NCBI GenBank assembly: GCA_028694405.1
Contig: JAQUTM010000005.1
Span: forward strand, 1 to 29,631
DNA from: Oscillospiraceae bacterium
GTDB lineage: Bacteria; Bacillota; Clostridia; Oscillospirales; Ruminococcaceae
DNA length: 29,631 nt
Direction of reading: 5' to 3'
The notes under the pieces were generated by a model. That model was not told the origin of the DNA, did not search any database, and worked only from the letters and a program-made list of their open reading frames with translations. Every line of letters starts with the position of its first letter. The first letter of the stretch is position 1. Positions 16,656-24,654 of the stretch are shown here, piece after piece. The position numbers and the translations under genes are program-made.

Positions 16656-19091
16656 TTACCCCATTGTTACCGTTACGGTAACGTCTTTCTTACCTGCAGA
16701 AAAAGGAATAACGGTGCCTTGTACCGGGGTGCCGTTTACGGTAAGGCACACAACTCCTTTTTCTACACCGGCAGTATTGTCAACTGTAATATGATAAGTT
16801 ACGTCGCGGTAAACGCGCGTGGCGGTAAAGCCTTTTAGGGTTTGCGGCAGGCAGGGGTCTACACACAAACCGGTAAACTCCGGCTTTATGCCTAAAATGT
16901 ACTGGCTTACGTTGGTAAAGGTCCACGCAGCGGTACCTGTAAGCCAACTGTTTTTTGCCTCGCCAAAGTTTGCGGCGTCTTTTCCTGCAATCATTTGGCT
17001 GTAAACATAGGGCTCTGTGCGATGCACTTCGCTTATGTCCTCAATGTAGGCGGGACAGGTTTTGCGGTAAATATCAAAGGCGCGGTTGCCATGGCCCAAA
17101 ACCGTTTCTGCACAGGATACCCAAGGGTTATTGTGGCAGAAGATACCCGCGTTTTCTTTGTATCCCGGGGGATACGAAGAAATTTCGCCTAGATTTAAGT
17201 GATAACCCGTGTAAGCAGGTTGTAACAACACAATGCCGTATTTGGTGTCTAAGCGAGAAGCCACGCTTTCCAAAGCTTTTTCGGCAAGCCCTTCGTTTAC
17301 GCCGATGCCTGCCATTACACACATGCCCTGCGGCTCTATAAAAATTTGTCCCTCTTCACAGGTGTGGCTGCCAACGGGTTGCTCATAGGCGTCGTAGGCA
17401 CGCAAAAACCACTTGCCGTCCCAGCCGGCTTGTAACGTGGCATTGTACATTTTTTCCACTTCATCTTGCGCGCGGGCGGCCTCCTCTTGTTTACCTATGT
17501 GGCGGCAGAGCGCCGCGTATTCTGTGCCGTATTTTACAAACATGCCGGCGATAAAAACACTTTCGGCTTTGCCGCTTTCAAAGTTAGAACAGGTTTGAAA
17601 GCTCTCTCCCGGCTGCTGAGAAAAACAGTTTAAGTTTAGACAGTCGTTCCAATCGGCGCGGCCGATTAAAGGAAGCTGATGTGGACCTTTGTGTGCCACG
17701 GTATAGTTAAAGCTGCGGCGCAAGTGCTCAAACAAGCTCTCTGCCTTACTTTCATCGTTATCAAAGGGAACGCGCTCCTCTAAAACAGAAAAATCGCCTG
17801 TTTCCCGCAGATAGGCGCAGGTGCCTGCAATCAGCCACAGGGGGTCATCGTTAAACCCGCTGCCAACGTCTAAGTTACCGCGCTTGGTTAGCGGCTGATA
17901 CTGATGATAGGCGCTGCCGTCCTCAAATTGAGTGGCGGCAATGTCTAAAATGCGCTGACGTGCGCGCTGAGGAACCAGATGGACAAAGCCCAGTAAATCT
18001 TGACACGAATCGCGAAAGCCCATACCGCGCCCCATACCGCTTTCGTAGTAGCTGGCACTGCGGCTCATATTAAAGGTAATCATGCACTGGTATTGGTTCC
18101 AGATATTTACCATACGATTTAACTTTTTATCTTCAGACTGAATGGTAAAACGGCACAATAAATTTTGCCAGTAGCTTTTCAGTTGCTCTAAAGCGGCAAA
18201 AACCTGTGTATCGGTTTTATATTTTTTTAATAGGTTATGTGCAGGCGCTTTGTTTACAACGCCCGGAACAGCCCATTTTTCCTCAGGGGTATTTTCTACA
18301 TAGCCAAGCAGAAAGATAAAGCTTTGCTCCTCTCCGGGGGCTAAGGTAACGTGCAAAGAATGGGAGCCAATAGGCGCCCAGCCGCTGGCAACACTGTTTT
18401 TTGCTGTTCCGTCCAAAACAACTTGCGGGTTTGCAAAGCTGCGGTATGGACCGCAAAAAGTATCGCGGTCGGTGTCAAAGCCGTCCACGGGGGTATTAAC
18501 CGAAAAAATTGCGTAGTGGTTACGACGTTCGCGGTATTCGGTTTTGTGGTAAATGGTGCTGCCTTCAATTTCAACCTCGCCAATAGAAAAGTTACGTTGA
18601 AAGTTAGAGGCATCGTCCACCGCGTTCCACAGACAAAACTCTACCAAGCTTGTCAAAGTTAATTCCTTAGAGGTATCGCCATCGTTTTTTAGTACCAAAC
18701 GGTTAATTTCGCAGGCATCGTTTACCGGCACAAAGCAGGTAAGCTGAGCTTTTATGTTATTTTTGCTGCTTTCCAGCACGGTGTAACCCAAGCCGTGGCG
18801 GCATTGATAGCTGTCCAGCGGCGTTTGTACGGGTTGCCAGCCGGGCGTCCAAACGGTATCGCCGTCTTTGATATAATAATAGCGGCCGTTACTGTCGGCA
18901 GGGCAGTTGTTGTAGCGGTACCGTGTAATGCGCAATAGCTTGGCATCTTTATAAAAGCTGTAGCCGCCTGCGGTATTGGAGATAAGCGAAAAGAAAGTTT
19001 CTGTGCCTAAATAGTTAATCCAAGGCAGAGGGGTGCGAGGGGTAGTAATGATATATTCCTTTTTATCATCATCAAAAAAACCAAATTTCAT
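16656..19091 (-). CDS. cbp: Cellobiose phosphorylase (GH94)
   Basis: Cytoplasmic cellobiose phosphorylase (EC 2.4.1.20): cellobiose + phosphate gives alpha-D-glucose-1-phosphate + glucose, saving ATP. With the start at 19091 the protein has 811 aa, the usual length. The ATG at 19118 adds 9 residues but has no ribosome site, while GGGAG lies 10 nt before 19091. N-terminal motif NTAGGYSFYKDAKLLRITRY, catalytic acid in GRADWNDCLNLNCFS (Asp483), followed by PGESFQT and ESVFIA, all typical of characterised cellobiose phosphorylases. A phosphate-site TGTAAW segment is present near the C-terminus. It is first in an operon with the GH1 beta-glucosidase and divergent from the LacI/transporter operon, with a LacI-type site just downstream of its promoter. 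Confidence 0.94.
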   Translation of the reverse strand: MKFGFFDDDKKEYIITTPRTPLPWINYLGTETFFSLISNTAGGYSFYKDAKLLRITRYRYNNCPADSNGRYYYIKDGDTVWTPGWQPVQTPLDSYQCRHGLGYTVLESSKNNIKAQLTCFVPVNDACEINRLVLKNDGDTSKELTLTSLVEFCLWNAVDDASNFQRNFSIGEVEIEGSTIYHKTEYRERRNHYAIFSVNTPVDGFDTDRDTFCGPYRSFANPQVVLDGTAKNSVASGWAPIGSHSLHVTLAPGEEQSFIFLLGYVENTPEEKWAVPGVVNKAPAHNLLKKYKTDTQVFAALEQLKSYWQNLLCRFTIQSEDKKLNRMVNIWNQYQCMITFNMSRSASYYESGMGRGMGFRDSCQDLLGFVHLVPQRARQRILDIAATQFEDGSAYHQYQPLTKRGNLDVGSGFNDDPLWLIAGTCAYLRETGDFSVLEERVPFDNDESKAESLFEHLRRSFNYTVAHKGPHQLPLIGRADWNDCLNLNCFSQQPGESFQTCSNFESGKAESVFIAGMFVKYGTEYAALCRHIGKQEEAARAQDEVEKMYNATLQAGWDGKWFLRAYDAYEQPVGSHTCEEGQIFIEPQGMCVMAGIGVNEGLAEKALESVASRLDTKYGIVLLQPAYTGYHLNLGEISSYPPGYKENAGIFCHNNPWVSCAETVLGHGNRAFDIYRKTCPAYIEDISEVHRTEPYVYSQMIAGKDAANFGEAKNSWLTGTAAWTFTNVSQYILGIKPEFTGLCVDPCLPQTLKGFTATRVYRDVTYHITVDNTAGVEKGVVCLTVNGTPVQGTVIPFSAGKKDVTVTVTMG

Positions 19092-19168
19092 AGTATAGCC
19101 ACTCCCATAGCGGCACATTTAAAAGGAAAAAGAAATGTACCGAATATATTTATAACTTAGTCGATTTG

Positions 19169-19182
19169 CGAAAACGTTTAAG
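19169..19182 (+). promoter_or_regulatory. LacI-type operator 1 (phosphorylase side)
   Basis: CGAAAACGTTTAAG, with the palindromic core AAACGTTT centred on CG as in LacI-family operators. It lies about 25-35 nt downstream of the predicted start of phosphorylase transcription, where a bound repressor would block elongation. Confidence 0.6.
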
Positions 19183-19212
19183 TTGCAAACCCGGAGCGGT
19201 TTATCTGATATA

Positions 19213-19241
19213 AGAATACCGTATCCCTAAAAGAATTGCAA
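19213..19241 (-). promoter_or_regulatory. Promoter of the cellobiose phosphorylase/GH1 operon
   Basis: On the minus strand, TTGCAA (19236-19241), exactly 17 bp, then TATTCT (19213-19218). The predicted transcript has a leader of about 115 nt that contains operator 1. Confidence 0.65.
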
Positions 19242-19568
19242 GGGATTTTTTAAAAAAGAAAGGCTTAAAATCAACAAATATTTGGTGTCACATCAACATT
19301 TTATTGCAAAATGATACAAACACAGGGCGGCTTTATAATACTATAATAAATAGATAAGCGCATAAGACAAAGGACAAATGTTGCTTTATATAAACTTATT
19401 TTTTACTTAAACGTATTCGAACAAATAACAATAATACCTAAATTTTACAGGCAAAATTAACCAAATTTAAAATATGTTCGTTGTATATGTATCCAAACAT
19501 AGCGTAAATGCTAAAAGTTTTAATAAAAAAGCTTGAAATGATGTGCAAATGGCGCTATACTCAAAGTG
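19242..19568. other. Centre of the divergent regulatory region
   Basis: About 330 bp of AT-rich DNA between the phosphorylase promoter and the lacI promoter. I see no reading frame worth calling. It contains the reverse-oriented operator copy at 19406-19419. The length would suit DNA looping between the operators. Confidence 0.5.
19406..19419 (-). promoter_or_regulatory. LacI-type operator 4 (reverse orientation)
   Basis: The minus strand reads CGAATACGTTTAAG, matching operator 1 at 13 of 14 bases and followed by T like operators 1 and 2. It lies mid-region, away from either predicted promoter; an auxiliary looping site is possible. Confidence 0.45.
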
Positions 19569-19582
19569 CGAAAACGATTAAG
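19569..19582 (+). promoter_or_regulatory. LacI-type operator 2 (upstream of lacI promoter)
   Basis: CGAAAACGATTAAG, one base different from operator 1, ending 8 bp before the predicted lacI -35. It also forms an imperfect palindrome with the CGGTTTTGC that follows (19586-19594). Confidence 0.6.
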
Positions 19583-19590
19583 TAACGGTT

Positions 19591-19620
19591 TTGCTCCTTT
19601 CAGTAGTTTTCGAGTATACT
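19591..19620 (+). promoter_or_regulatory. Promoter of the lacI/transporter operon
   Basis: TTGCTC (19591-19596), 18-bp spacer, TATACT (19615-19620). Operator 2 lies just upstream and operator 3 covers the predicted transcription start, an arrangement expected for autoregulation. Confidence 0.6.
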
Positions 19621-19625
19621 ATTAA

Positions 19626-19639
19626 CGAAAACCATTAAG
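19626..19639 (+). promoter_or_regulatory. LacI-type operator 3 (over lacI transcription start)
   Basis: CGAAAACCATTAAG, differing from operator 2 at one base in the CG core (C for G). It is 57 bp downstream of operator 2 in the same orientation and overlaps the expected +1. Confidence 0.5.
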
Positions 19640-19674
19640 ATTAAAAAGAGGCAGCAAGAGCTGGGAGGAAAAAC

Positions 19675-20685
19675 GTGGTTTCTATCAAAGATATTTCAAA
19701 CAAATGTAACGTATCGGTGGCGACAGTAAGCAAAGCTTTAAACGGTCACCGCGACATTAGTGAAGCAACCCGAAAAATGGTTTGCAAGATGGCAAAGGAA
19801 ATGGGGTATCTGCCCAATTCGGCAGCCAGAGCGCTAAAGACCAACCGTACATATAACTTAGGGGTGCTTTTTAGTGACGATACGCAGAGCGGCTTAACCC
19901 ATGAGTATTTTTCTCAGGTACTGGATAAATTTAAAGTGCAGGCAGAAAGCAGCGGCTACGATATTACCTTTATTAACCATAATATTGGTAACAAACCTAT
20001 GAGCTACTACGAGCACTGCCAGTATCGCGGGGTAGACGGTGTGTGTATTGCGTGCATCAATTTTACCGCACCCGATGTAATTGAACTGGTAAACAGCAAT
20101 CTACCGCTTGTAACCATTGATCATCAGTTTAATAACCGCACAGCAATTTTATCAGACAACGTGCAGGGTATAAAGGATTTGGTGCAGCATGTAATTGATA
20201 TGGGGCACCGCAAAATAGCTTTTATACACGGTGAGGGTACAGGCGTAACAGAAAACCGATTGGCCAGTTTTTACAGAACGTGCATGGAAAATGGAATTGA
20301 AATACCACCCGCGTATGTAAAAGAAGCCAGGTATCACAAACCCAAAGACACCGCAAAAGCAACCCGAGAGCTTTTAGAATTACCGCAGAGACCTACTTGC
20401 ATTATGTTTCCCGATGATTTTAGTTCGATTGGCGGATTGAACGAGCTGAAGGAAATGGGCCTGTCAATTCCCGAGGATATTTCGGTGACAGGTTATGACG
20501 GCATTTATCTTTCCCGCGTGTTAGACCCCAAGCTAACTACACTGCGCCAAGATACGGATATGCTTGGCAAACAGGCAGCAATTAAGCTAATTGATTTAAT
20601 TGAGCGCCCTCGCACTACATTGCCTGAGACAGTAATAGTAAAAGGCCAGCTTTTAGAAGGGTGCAGTGTAAAAAAACTTTTGTAA
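19675..20685 (+). CDS. LacI-family transcriptional regulator
   Basis: DNA-binding repressor with an N-terminal LacI helix-turn-helix (VSIKDISNKCNVSVATVSKALNG, residues 2-24), hinge helix (NSAARALKT) and a C-terminal sugar-binding domain related to periplasmic binding proteins (about 60-336). 336 aa is the normal length. The start codon is GTG at 19675, supported by GGGAGG upstream and by the conserved Val-Ser-Ile-Lys start. It is the first gene of the transporter operon and divergent from the cellobiose phosphorylase operon. It most likely represses both until a glucan disaccharide or derivative is present; the four similar operator-like sites in the shared region support this. The inducer is inferred. 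Confidence 0.95.
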   Translation: MVSIKDISNKCNVSVATVSKALNGHRDISEATRKMVCKMAKEMGYLPNSAARALKTNRTYNLGVLFSDDTQSGLTHEYFSQVLDKFKVQAESSGYDITFINHNIGNKPMSYYEHCQYRGVDGVCIACINFTAPDVIELVNSNLPLVTIDHQFNNRTAILSDNVQGIKDLVQHVIDMGHRKIAFIHGEGTGVTENRLASFYRTCMENGIEIPPAYVKEARYHKPKDTAKATRELLELPQRPTCIMFPDDFSSIGGLNELKEMGLSIPEDISVTGYDGIYLSRVLDPKLTTLRQDTDMLGKQAAIKLIDLIERPRTTLPETVIVKGQLLEGCSVKKLL

Positions 20686-20707
20686 AAAGCCGGTGACGGC
20701 CGGTTTT
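20684..20707 (+). other. Small hairpin between lacI and the binding-protein gene
   Basis: AAAA-CCGG can pair with CCGG-TTTT (one bulged G, 6-nt loop) immediately after the lacI stop, followed by TTTTATAA. It could be a weak partial terminator or an mRNA-processing structure that sets the ratio of repressor to transporter. Confidence 0.4.
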
Positions 20708-20731
20708 ATAATTTAAGGAGGAAAAGAACAA

Positions 20732-22141
20732 ATGAAAAAGTTACTCGCTATATGTTTGGTACTCGCATTGGCATTAAGCATGGCTGCCTGTGGCAACACG
20801 CCTGCCAGCACAGCCCCGGTTTCCACCAGTGAAGCTGCTGTAAGCAGTGAAGCCGCTGCCCCCGCAGAGGGCAAGGTTTTGCGCATTTACTGCTGGAACG
20901 ATGAATTTCAGCGCCGCTTAACAGAGTTTTATCCCGACTATGACGACACCGCTAAAACAATCGGTGACGTTAAAGTAGAATGGGTTATGACTCCCAGCGA
21001 CAACAACGCTTATCAAAACGCTTTGGACGAAGCTTTATTAAACCAAGCTACCAATGCCGCAGATGAGAAAATTGACTTGTTCTTAATTGAAGCAGACTAC
21101 GCCTTAAAATACACCGCAGCAGATGTTGACGTTGCTATGGACGTTGTAAAAGATATTGGCGTAACAGCTGCCGATATGGCACAGCAGTATCAATACACAC
21201 GCGACATCGTTACAGATGAAAACGGCGTACAGCGTGGTATTTCTTGGCAGGGCTGCCCGGGCGTATTTATTTATCGCCGCTCTATTGCCAAAGATGTACT
21301 TGGCACAGATGACCCTGTAGAAGTACAAGAGACTATGGCAAACTGGGATAAATTTGATGAGACAGCAGCTACTATGGCAGCAAAAGGCTACAAAATGCTT
21401 GGCGGCTACGATGATACTTATCGTACCTTCTCCAATAATGTATCTGCTACATGGGTAAATGATAAAAACGAAATTGTTATTGATGACGCCATGATGAAAT
21501 GGGTAGATCAAACCATGGAGTTTACAGAAAAAGGTTACAACGCTCCTAACATTTTGTGGGCTCCCGAGTGGGCAGCAACAATGGGTAAAGACGGTAAAAC
21601 CTTTGGTTACTTTGGACCCGCATGGTTTATAGACTTTGTTATGGCAGGCAACTCTATGGACGTTGCAACAGCAGACGGCGGTAAAGCCGAGGCAGGCAAC
21701 GGTGCATACGGCGACTACGCTGCTTGTGCAGGCCCTGCAGGTTACTTCTGGGGCGGCACATGGATGTGCGGCGCAACCGGCAGCGACAATGTTTCTTTGA
21801 TTAAAGACATCATGTTGAAAATGTGCTGTGATGAAGCAACAGCTACAGGCTTAACAAAGAGCTGCAATGAGTTTGCAAACAACAAAAAAGCTATGAATGC
21901 AATCGCAGCCAGCGATTACGGCTCTGCTTTCTTGGGCGGCCAAAACGTAATCGGCGCAATGGCAGCATCTGCTGATACCATTGACATGAGCAAAACTTCT
22001 CCCTACGACCAAGGCTTGAACGAGGGCTTCCAAACTGCTTTCCACGACTACTTTAACGGTAGTGTTGATAAAGAGACAGCTTTGGCAAACTTCTACAAAG
22101 AAGCACAGGTTAAATACCCCGAATTAAAAATTCCCGCGTAA
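20732..22141 (+). CDS. Sugar ABC transporter substrate-binding lipoprotein
   Basis: Extracellular sugar-binding lipoprotein of the CUT1 class, 469 aa. The signal peptide MKKLLAICLVLALALSMAAC has lipobox SMAAC with the lipidated Cys at 20, then a Ser/Ala/Pro linker to about residue 48 and the binding domain (VLRIYCWNDEFQRRLTEFYP onward). AAGGAGG lies 10 nt before the ATG. Placement between the LacI gene and two permeases, opposite the cellobiose phosphorylase operon, points to cellobiose or cello-oligosaccharides as ligand; this is an inference. A very stable hairpin after the gene may protect its mRNA so that it is made in excess over the permeases. Confidence 0.93.
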   Translation: MKKLLAICLVLALALSMAACGNTPASTAPVSTSEAAVSSEAAAPAEGKVLRIYCWNDEFQRRLTEFYPDYDDTAKTIGDVKVEWVMTPSDNNAYQNALDEALLNQATNAADEKIDLFLIEADYALKYTAADVDVAMDVVKDIGVTAADMAQQYQYTRDIVTDENGVQRGISWQGCPGVFIYRRSIAKDVLGTDDPVEVQETMANWDKFDETAATMAAKGYKMLGGYDDTYRTFSNNVSATWVNDKNEIVIDDAMMKWVDQTMEFTEKGYNAPNILWAPEWAATMGKDGKTFGYFGPAWFIDFVMAGNSMDVATADGGKAEAGNGAYGDYAACAGPAGYFWGGTWMCGATGSDNVSLIKDIMLKMCCDEATATGLTKSCNEFANNKKAMNAIAASDYGSAFLGGQNVIGAMAASADTIDMSKTSPYDQGLNEGFQTAFHDYFNGSVDKETALANFYKEAQVKYPELKIPA

Positions 22142-22159
22142 GCGAGTTGAAAGCACTTA

Positions 22160-22189
22160 ATGCAGGGCGGGTAACTACCCGCCCTGCAT
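22160..22189 (+). terminator. Intercistronic hairpin after the binding-protein gene (possible partial terminator)
   Basis: A perfect 12-13 bp GC-rich stem (TGCAGGGCGGGT with ACCCGCCCTGCA, 4-nt loop) 20 bp past the stop. It is followed by TATATTTTATAA rather than a clean T-run, so read-through or mRNA stabilisation is more likely than full termination. Confidence 0.65.
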
Positions 22190-22250
22190 ATATTTTATAA
22201 GGGTAAAGTATACTTATTGTTTGCACAACAAAAGAGATAGAGGTGGTTTT

Positions 22251-23192
22251 ATGTCACAGATGACAGCTACGCCGTTGAAAAAGAAAAAGGGTATTAGCTA
22301 CGCCAAGTGGGGTTACATTTTTATTGCGCCTTTTTTTATTGTATATGCGATTTTTTCTTTATATCCGTTACTTTCTACTTTTTATTACAGCCTTTTTGAG
22401 CACTATCGCAGCGGCTTAAAGGTTATAGGACCCTATTTTGTGGGCCTTGAAAATTATAAAGCTCTGTTTACCGGAGGCGACCTGCTAAAATATGCAGGTA
22501 ACACCTTTGTAATTTGGATTATGGGGTTTATTCCTCAAATTATAGTGTCCATGCTGCTTGCCGCATGGTTTACCGATTTGAGACTGCGCATAAGAGCGCA
22601 AGGTTTTTTTAAAACAGTTATTTATATGCCCAACCTGATTATGGCAACGGCATTTGCTATGCTTTTCTTTACCTTGTTTTCCATAGGTGGGCCGATGAAT
22701 GACATTTTAATCGATTTGCATATTATAAGCCAACCGATTGACTTTTTTGCCCGCACCGGCACAACACGCGGTTTAATTGCCGCTATGAACTTTTTAATGT
22801 GGTACGGTAATACCACCATTTTGGTAATGGCGGGTATTATGGGCATAGATCCCTCGCTGTTTGAGGCGGCAGAAATTGACGGCGCCACAAGCGGCCAGGC
22901 GTTTAGAAAAATTACGCTTCCGCTTATGCGGCCTATCTTAATTTATGTAATGATAACTTCTATGATAGGCGGCATACAAATGTTTGACGTACCTCAAATT
23001 TTAACAAACGGAAAAGGCGCGCCAAACGCTACCAGTACCACCTTGGTTATGTTTTTAAACAACCATTTGTTTAGCAAAAACTATGGTATGGGCGGCGCTT
23101 TATCCGTAATTTTGTTTATTATATCTGCGGCGTTAAGCGTAATTGTATTTTTTGCATTTAACTACCAGAGCGACAAAAAAGGAGGAAACTAA
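22251..23192 (+). CDS. Sugar ABC transporter permease (MalF/UgpA type)
   Basis: Inner-membrane permease of a CUT1 carbohydrate ABC transporter, 313 aa with about six membrane helices (first at about residues 20-42 of this form). The cytoplasmic EAA loop that docks the ATPase is EAAEIDGATSGQAFRKITLPL at about 205-225. The start at 22251 is chosen for its AGAGG 7 nt upstream; the ATG at 22221 has no ribosome site. It works with the next gene as the heterodimeric channel. Confidence 0.93.
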   Translation: MSQMTATPLKKKKGISYAKWGYIFIAPFFIVYAIFSLYPLLSTFYYSLFEHYRSGLKVIGPYFVGLENYKALFTGGDLLKYAGNTFVIWIMGFIPQIIVSMLLAAWFTDLRLRIRAQGFFKTVIYMPNLIMATAFAMLFFTLFSIGGPMNDILIDLHIISQPIDFFARTGTTRGLIAAMNFLMWYGNTTILVMAGIMGIDPSLFEAAEIDGATSGQAFRKITLPLMRPILIYVMITSMIGGIQMFDVPQILTNGKGAPNATSTTLVMFLNNHLFSKNYGMGGALSVILFIISAALSVIVFFAFNYQSDKKGGN

Positions 23193-23193
23193 A

Positions 23194-24081
23194 ATGGCGG
23201 AAACACTACTTGCTAAAAAAGTTAAAAAAGAGCAAAAAGTAATAGATTGGCCGCTGTTATTACGTCGTGTTTTGGCGTATGCTCTCCTTATTATTTTAAG
23301 CATTTTGTCTTTGTTTGCCTTCTATATTTTATTTATAAATGCCACACGTGCGCATCCGGATATTCAAAAAGGTTTTTCCTTTTTTCCGGGACGCTCTTTA
23401 GCAGTAAACTGGAACAGTGTAATTACAGACAAAGTATTGCCTGTTGTAAAGGGCATTGTTAACAGCTTTGTTGTGGCGGGAGGCTGTGCGCTGGTAAGCA
23501 CTTATTTTTCGGCAATGACGGCATATGGTATTCATGCCTACACCTTTAAAATTAAAAAGCAGGCATTTGCGTTTATTTTGCTGATTATGATGGTGCCCAC
23601 TCAAGTTTCGGCTTTGGGATTTATTAACCTAATGTTTAAAATGGGGCTTAAAAATTCATTTATTCCGCTTATCGTTCCTACCATAGCGGCACCTATTACG
23701 TTCTTTTACATGAAACAGTATATGGAAAGTGCGTTGCCACTGGAAATAGTAGAGGCTGCGCGTATTGACGGCAGCGGCGAATTTTTTACCTTTAACCGCA
23801 TTATTTTTCCTATTATGAAGCCTGCAATAGCGGTACAGGCAATATTTACTTTTGTTAGCAACTGGAACAACTATTTTATACCGGCATTGCTTTTAGAGGA
23901 CCAAAATAAAAAGACGCTGCCCATTTTAATTGCACAGCTGCGCAGTGCAGACTGGCTGAAATTTGATATGGGCAAAGTATACATGCTAATTGCGATTGCT
24001 ATTTTTCCTGTTGTAATTGTTTACTTAATGCTGTCAAAGTTTATTGTGCGTGGGGTAGCTTTGGGCAGCGTAAAAGGTTAA
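23194..24081 (+). CDS. Sugar ABC transporter permease (MalG/UgpE type)
   Basis: Second permease subunit, 295 aa, six predicted membrane helices (first about 22-46) and EAA motif EAARIDGSGEFFTFNRIIFPI at about 187-207. GGAGG lies 8 nt before the ATG at 23194, one base after the upstream stop; an in-frame ATG at 23143 lies inside the previous gene and is rejected. No ATP-binding subunit follows: the operon ends here, so the ATPase is presumably a shared MsiK/MsmK-like protein encoded elsewhere. Confidence 0.93.
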   Translation: MAETLLAKKVKKEQKVIDWPLLLRRVLAYALLIILSILSLFAFYILFINATRAHPDIQKGFSFFPGRSLAVNWNSVITDKVLPVVKGIVNSFVVAGGCALVSTYFSAMTAYGIHAYTFKIKKQAFAFILLIMMVPTQVSALGFINLMFKMGLKNSFIPLIVPTIAAPITFFYMKQYMESALPLEIVEAARIDGSGEFFTFNRIIFPIMKPAIAVQAIFTFVSNWNNYFIPALLLEDQNKKTLPILIAQLRSADWLKFDMGKVYMLIAIAIFPVVIVYLMLSKFIVRGVALGSVKG

Positions 24082-24124
24082 TTTGTTTTTCACCTTTTTC
24101 ATAATGTCCTTTTGTTTTGTGCAG

Positions 24125-24174
24125 GCAAAAGCCTCTGTATTCTGTAAAAAGAGTACAGAGGCTTTTGCTGTTTT
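24125..24174 (+). terminator. Terminator of the lacI/transporter operon
   Basis: A perfect 15-bp inverted repeat (24125-24139 and 24154-24168) followed by TGTTTT, between the convergent permease and MerR genes. It probably also helps stop minus-strand transcription, though no T-run follows on that side. Confidence 0.85.
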
Positions 24175-24228
24175 GAGATAACAAAGACTTGTGATAAGCG
24201 CTAGAAAGCACTATAATACAAATATGCA

Positions 24229-24654
24229 TTATTTTTGGCTTGTCATAGTTAAAATTGCCTCTTGCAAAAAAGCGGCGCAGCCCTCTACATTTTTATCGTA
24301 GTAGGCAGTAAAGCGCGGGTCACATACATAAAGCTGCGCTACCCTTATATGGGCTTGCGGGGTGTATTTTGCCCAAGTGTAGGTAAGCCACTGTTTGTGC
24401 AGCAGGGCAATTTTTTGGCCTGCAGTGCCGCTGGGTGATTCGCCGCTTAGCACCGCTTTTTCCAACAGGGTGTTAATTTCGGCACCAATACGCTGCATAT
24501 CCTCATATTGCTGAGCCGAAAGCCCCAAAAGCTTTTTGTTGGACGTCTCTATTGTTTCTTTTCCGTATTTTTGCTGTAACTCTGCGCCAAACTTTGCCTC
24601 ATTTTCGGCGATGGCTTGCTTTTTTAAGCCGTAAAATTTTTCTGTATCTGTCAT
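24229..24654 (-). CDS. Internal in-frame start: stand-alone TipAS domain (141 aa)
   Basis: Within the MerR gene, the minus strand carries AAAGGAG (24663-24669), 8 nt, then ATG (24652-24654), opening MTDTEKFYGLKKQA exactly at the boundary of the TipAS domain. The resulting 141-residue product is close in size to the 144-residue TipAS of Streptomyces lividans, which is made from an internal start and sequesters the drug. Translation here is inferred from the ribosome site only. Confidence 0.6.
   Translation of the reverse strand: MTDTEKFYGLKKQAIAENEAKFGAELQQKYGKETIETSNKKLLGLSAQQYEDMQRIGAEINTLLEKAVLSGESPSGTAGQKIALLHKQWLTYTWAKYTPQAHIRVAQLYVCDPRFTAYYDKNVEGCAAFLQEAILTMTSQK

Noticed and set aside
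20707..20712. Perfect TATAAT just before the binding-protein gene
   Set aside because: A start from it would fall on the ribosome site and there is no -35; it is more likely part of the hairpin tail.
21104..21511. 135-codon frame antisense to the binding-protein gene
   Set aside because: Shadow of a well-supported lipoprotein gene; Cys/His-rich nonsense-like translation.
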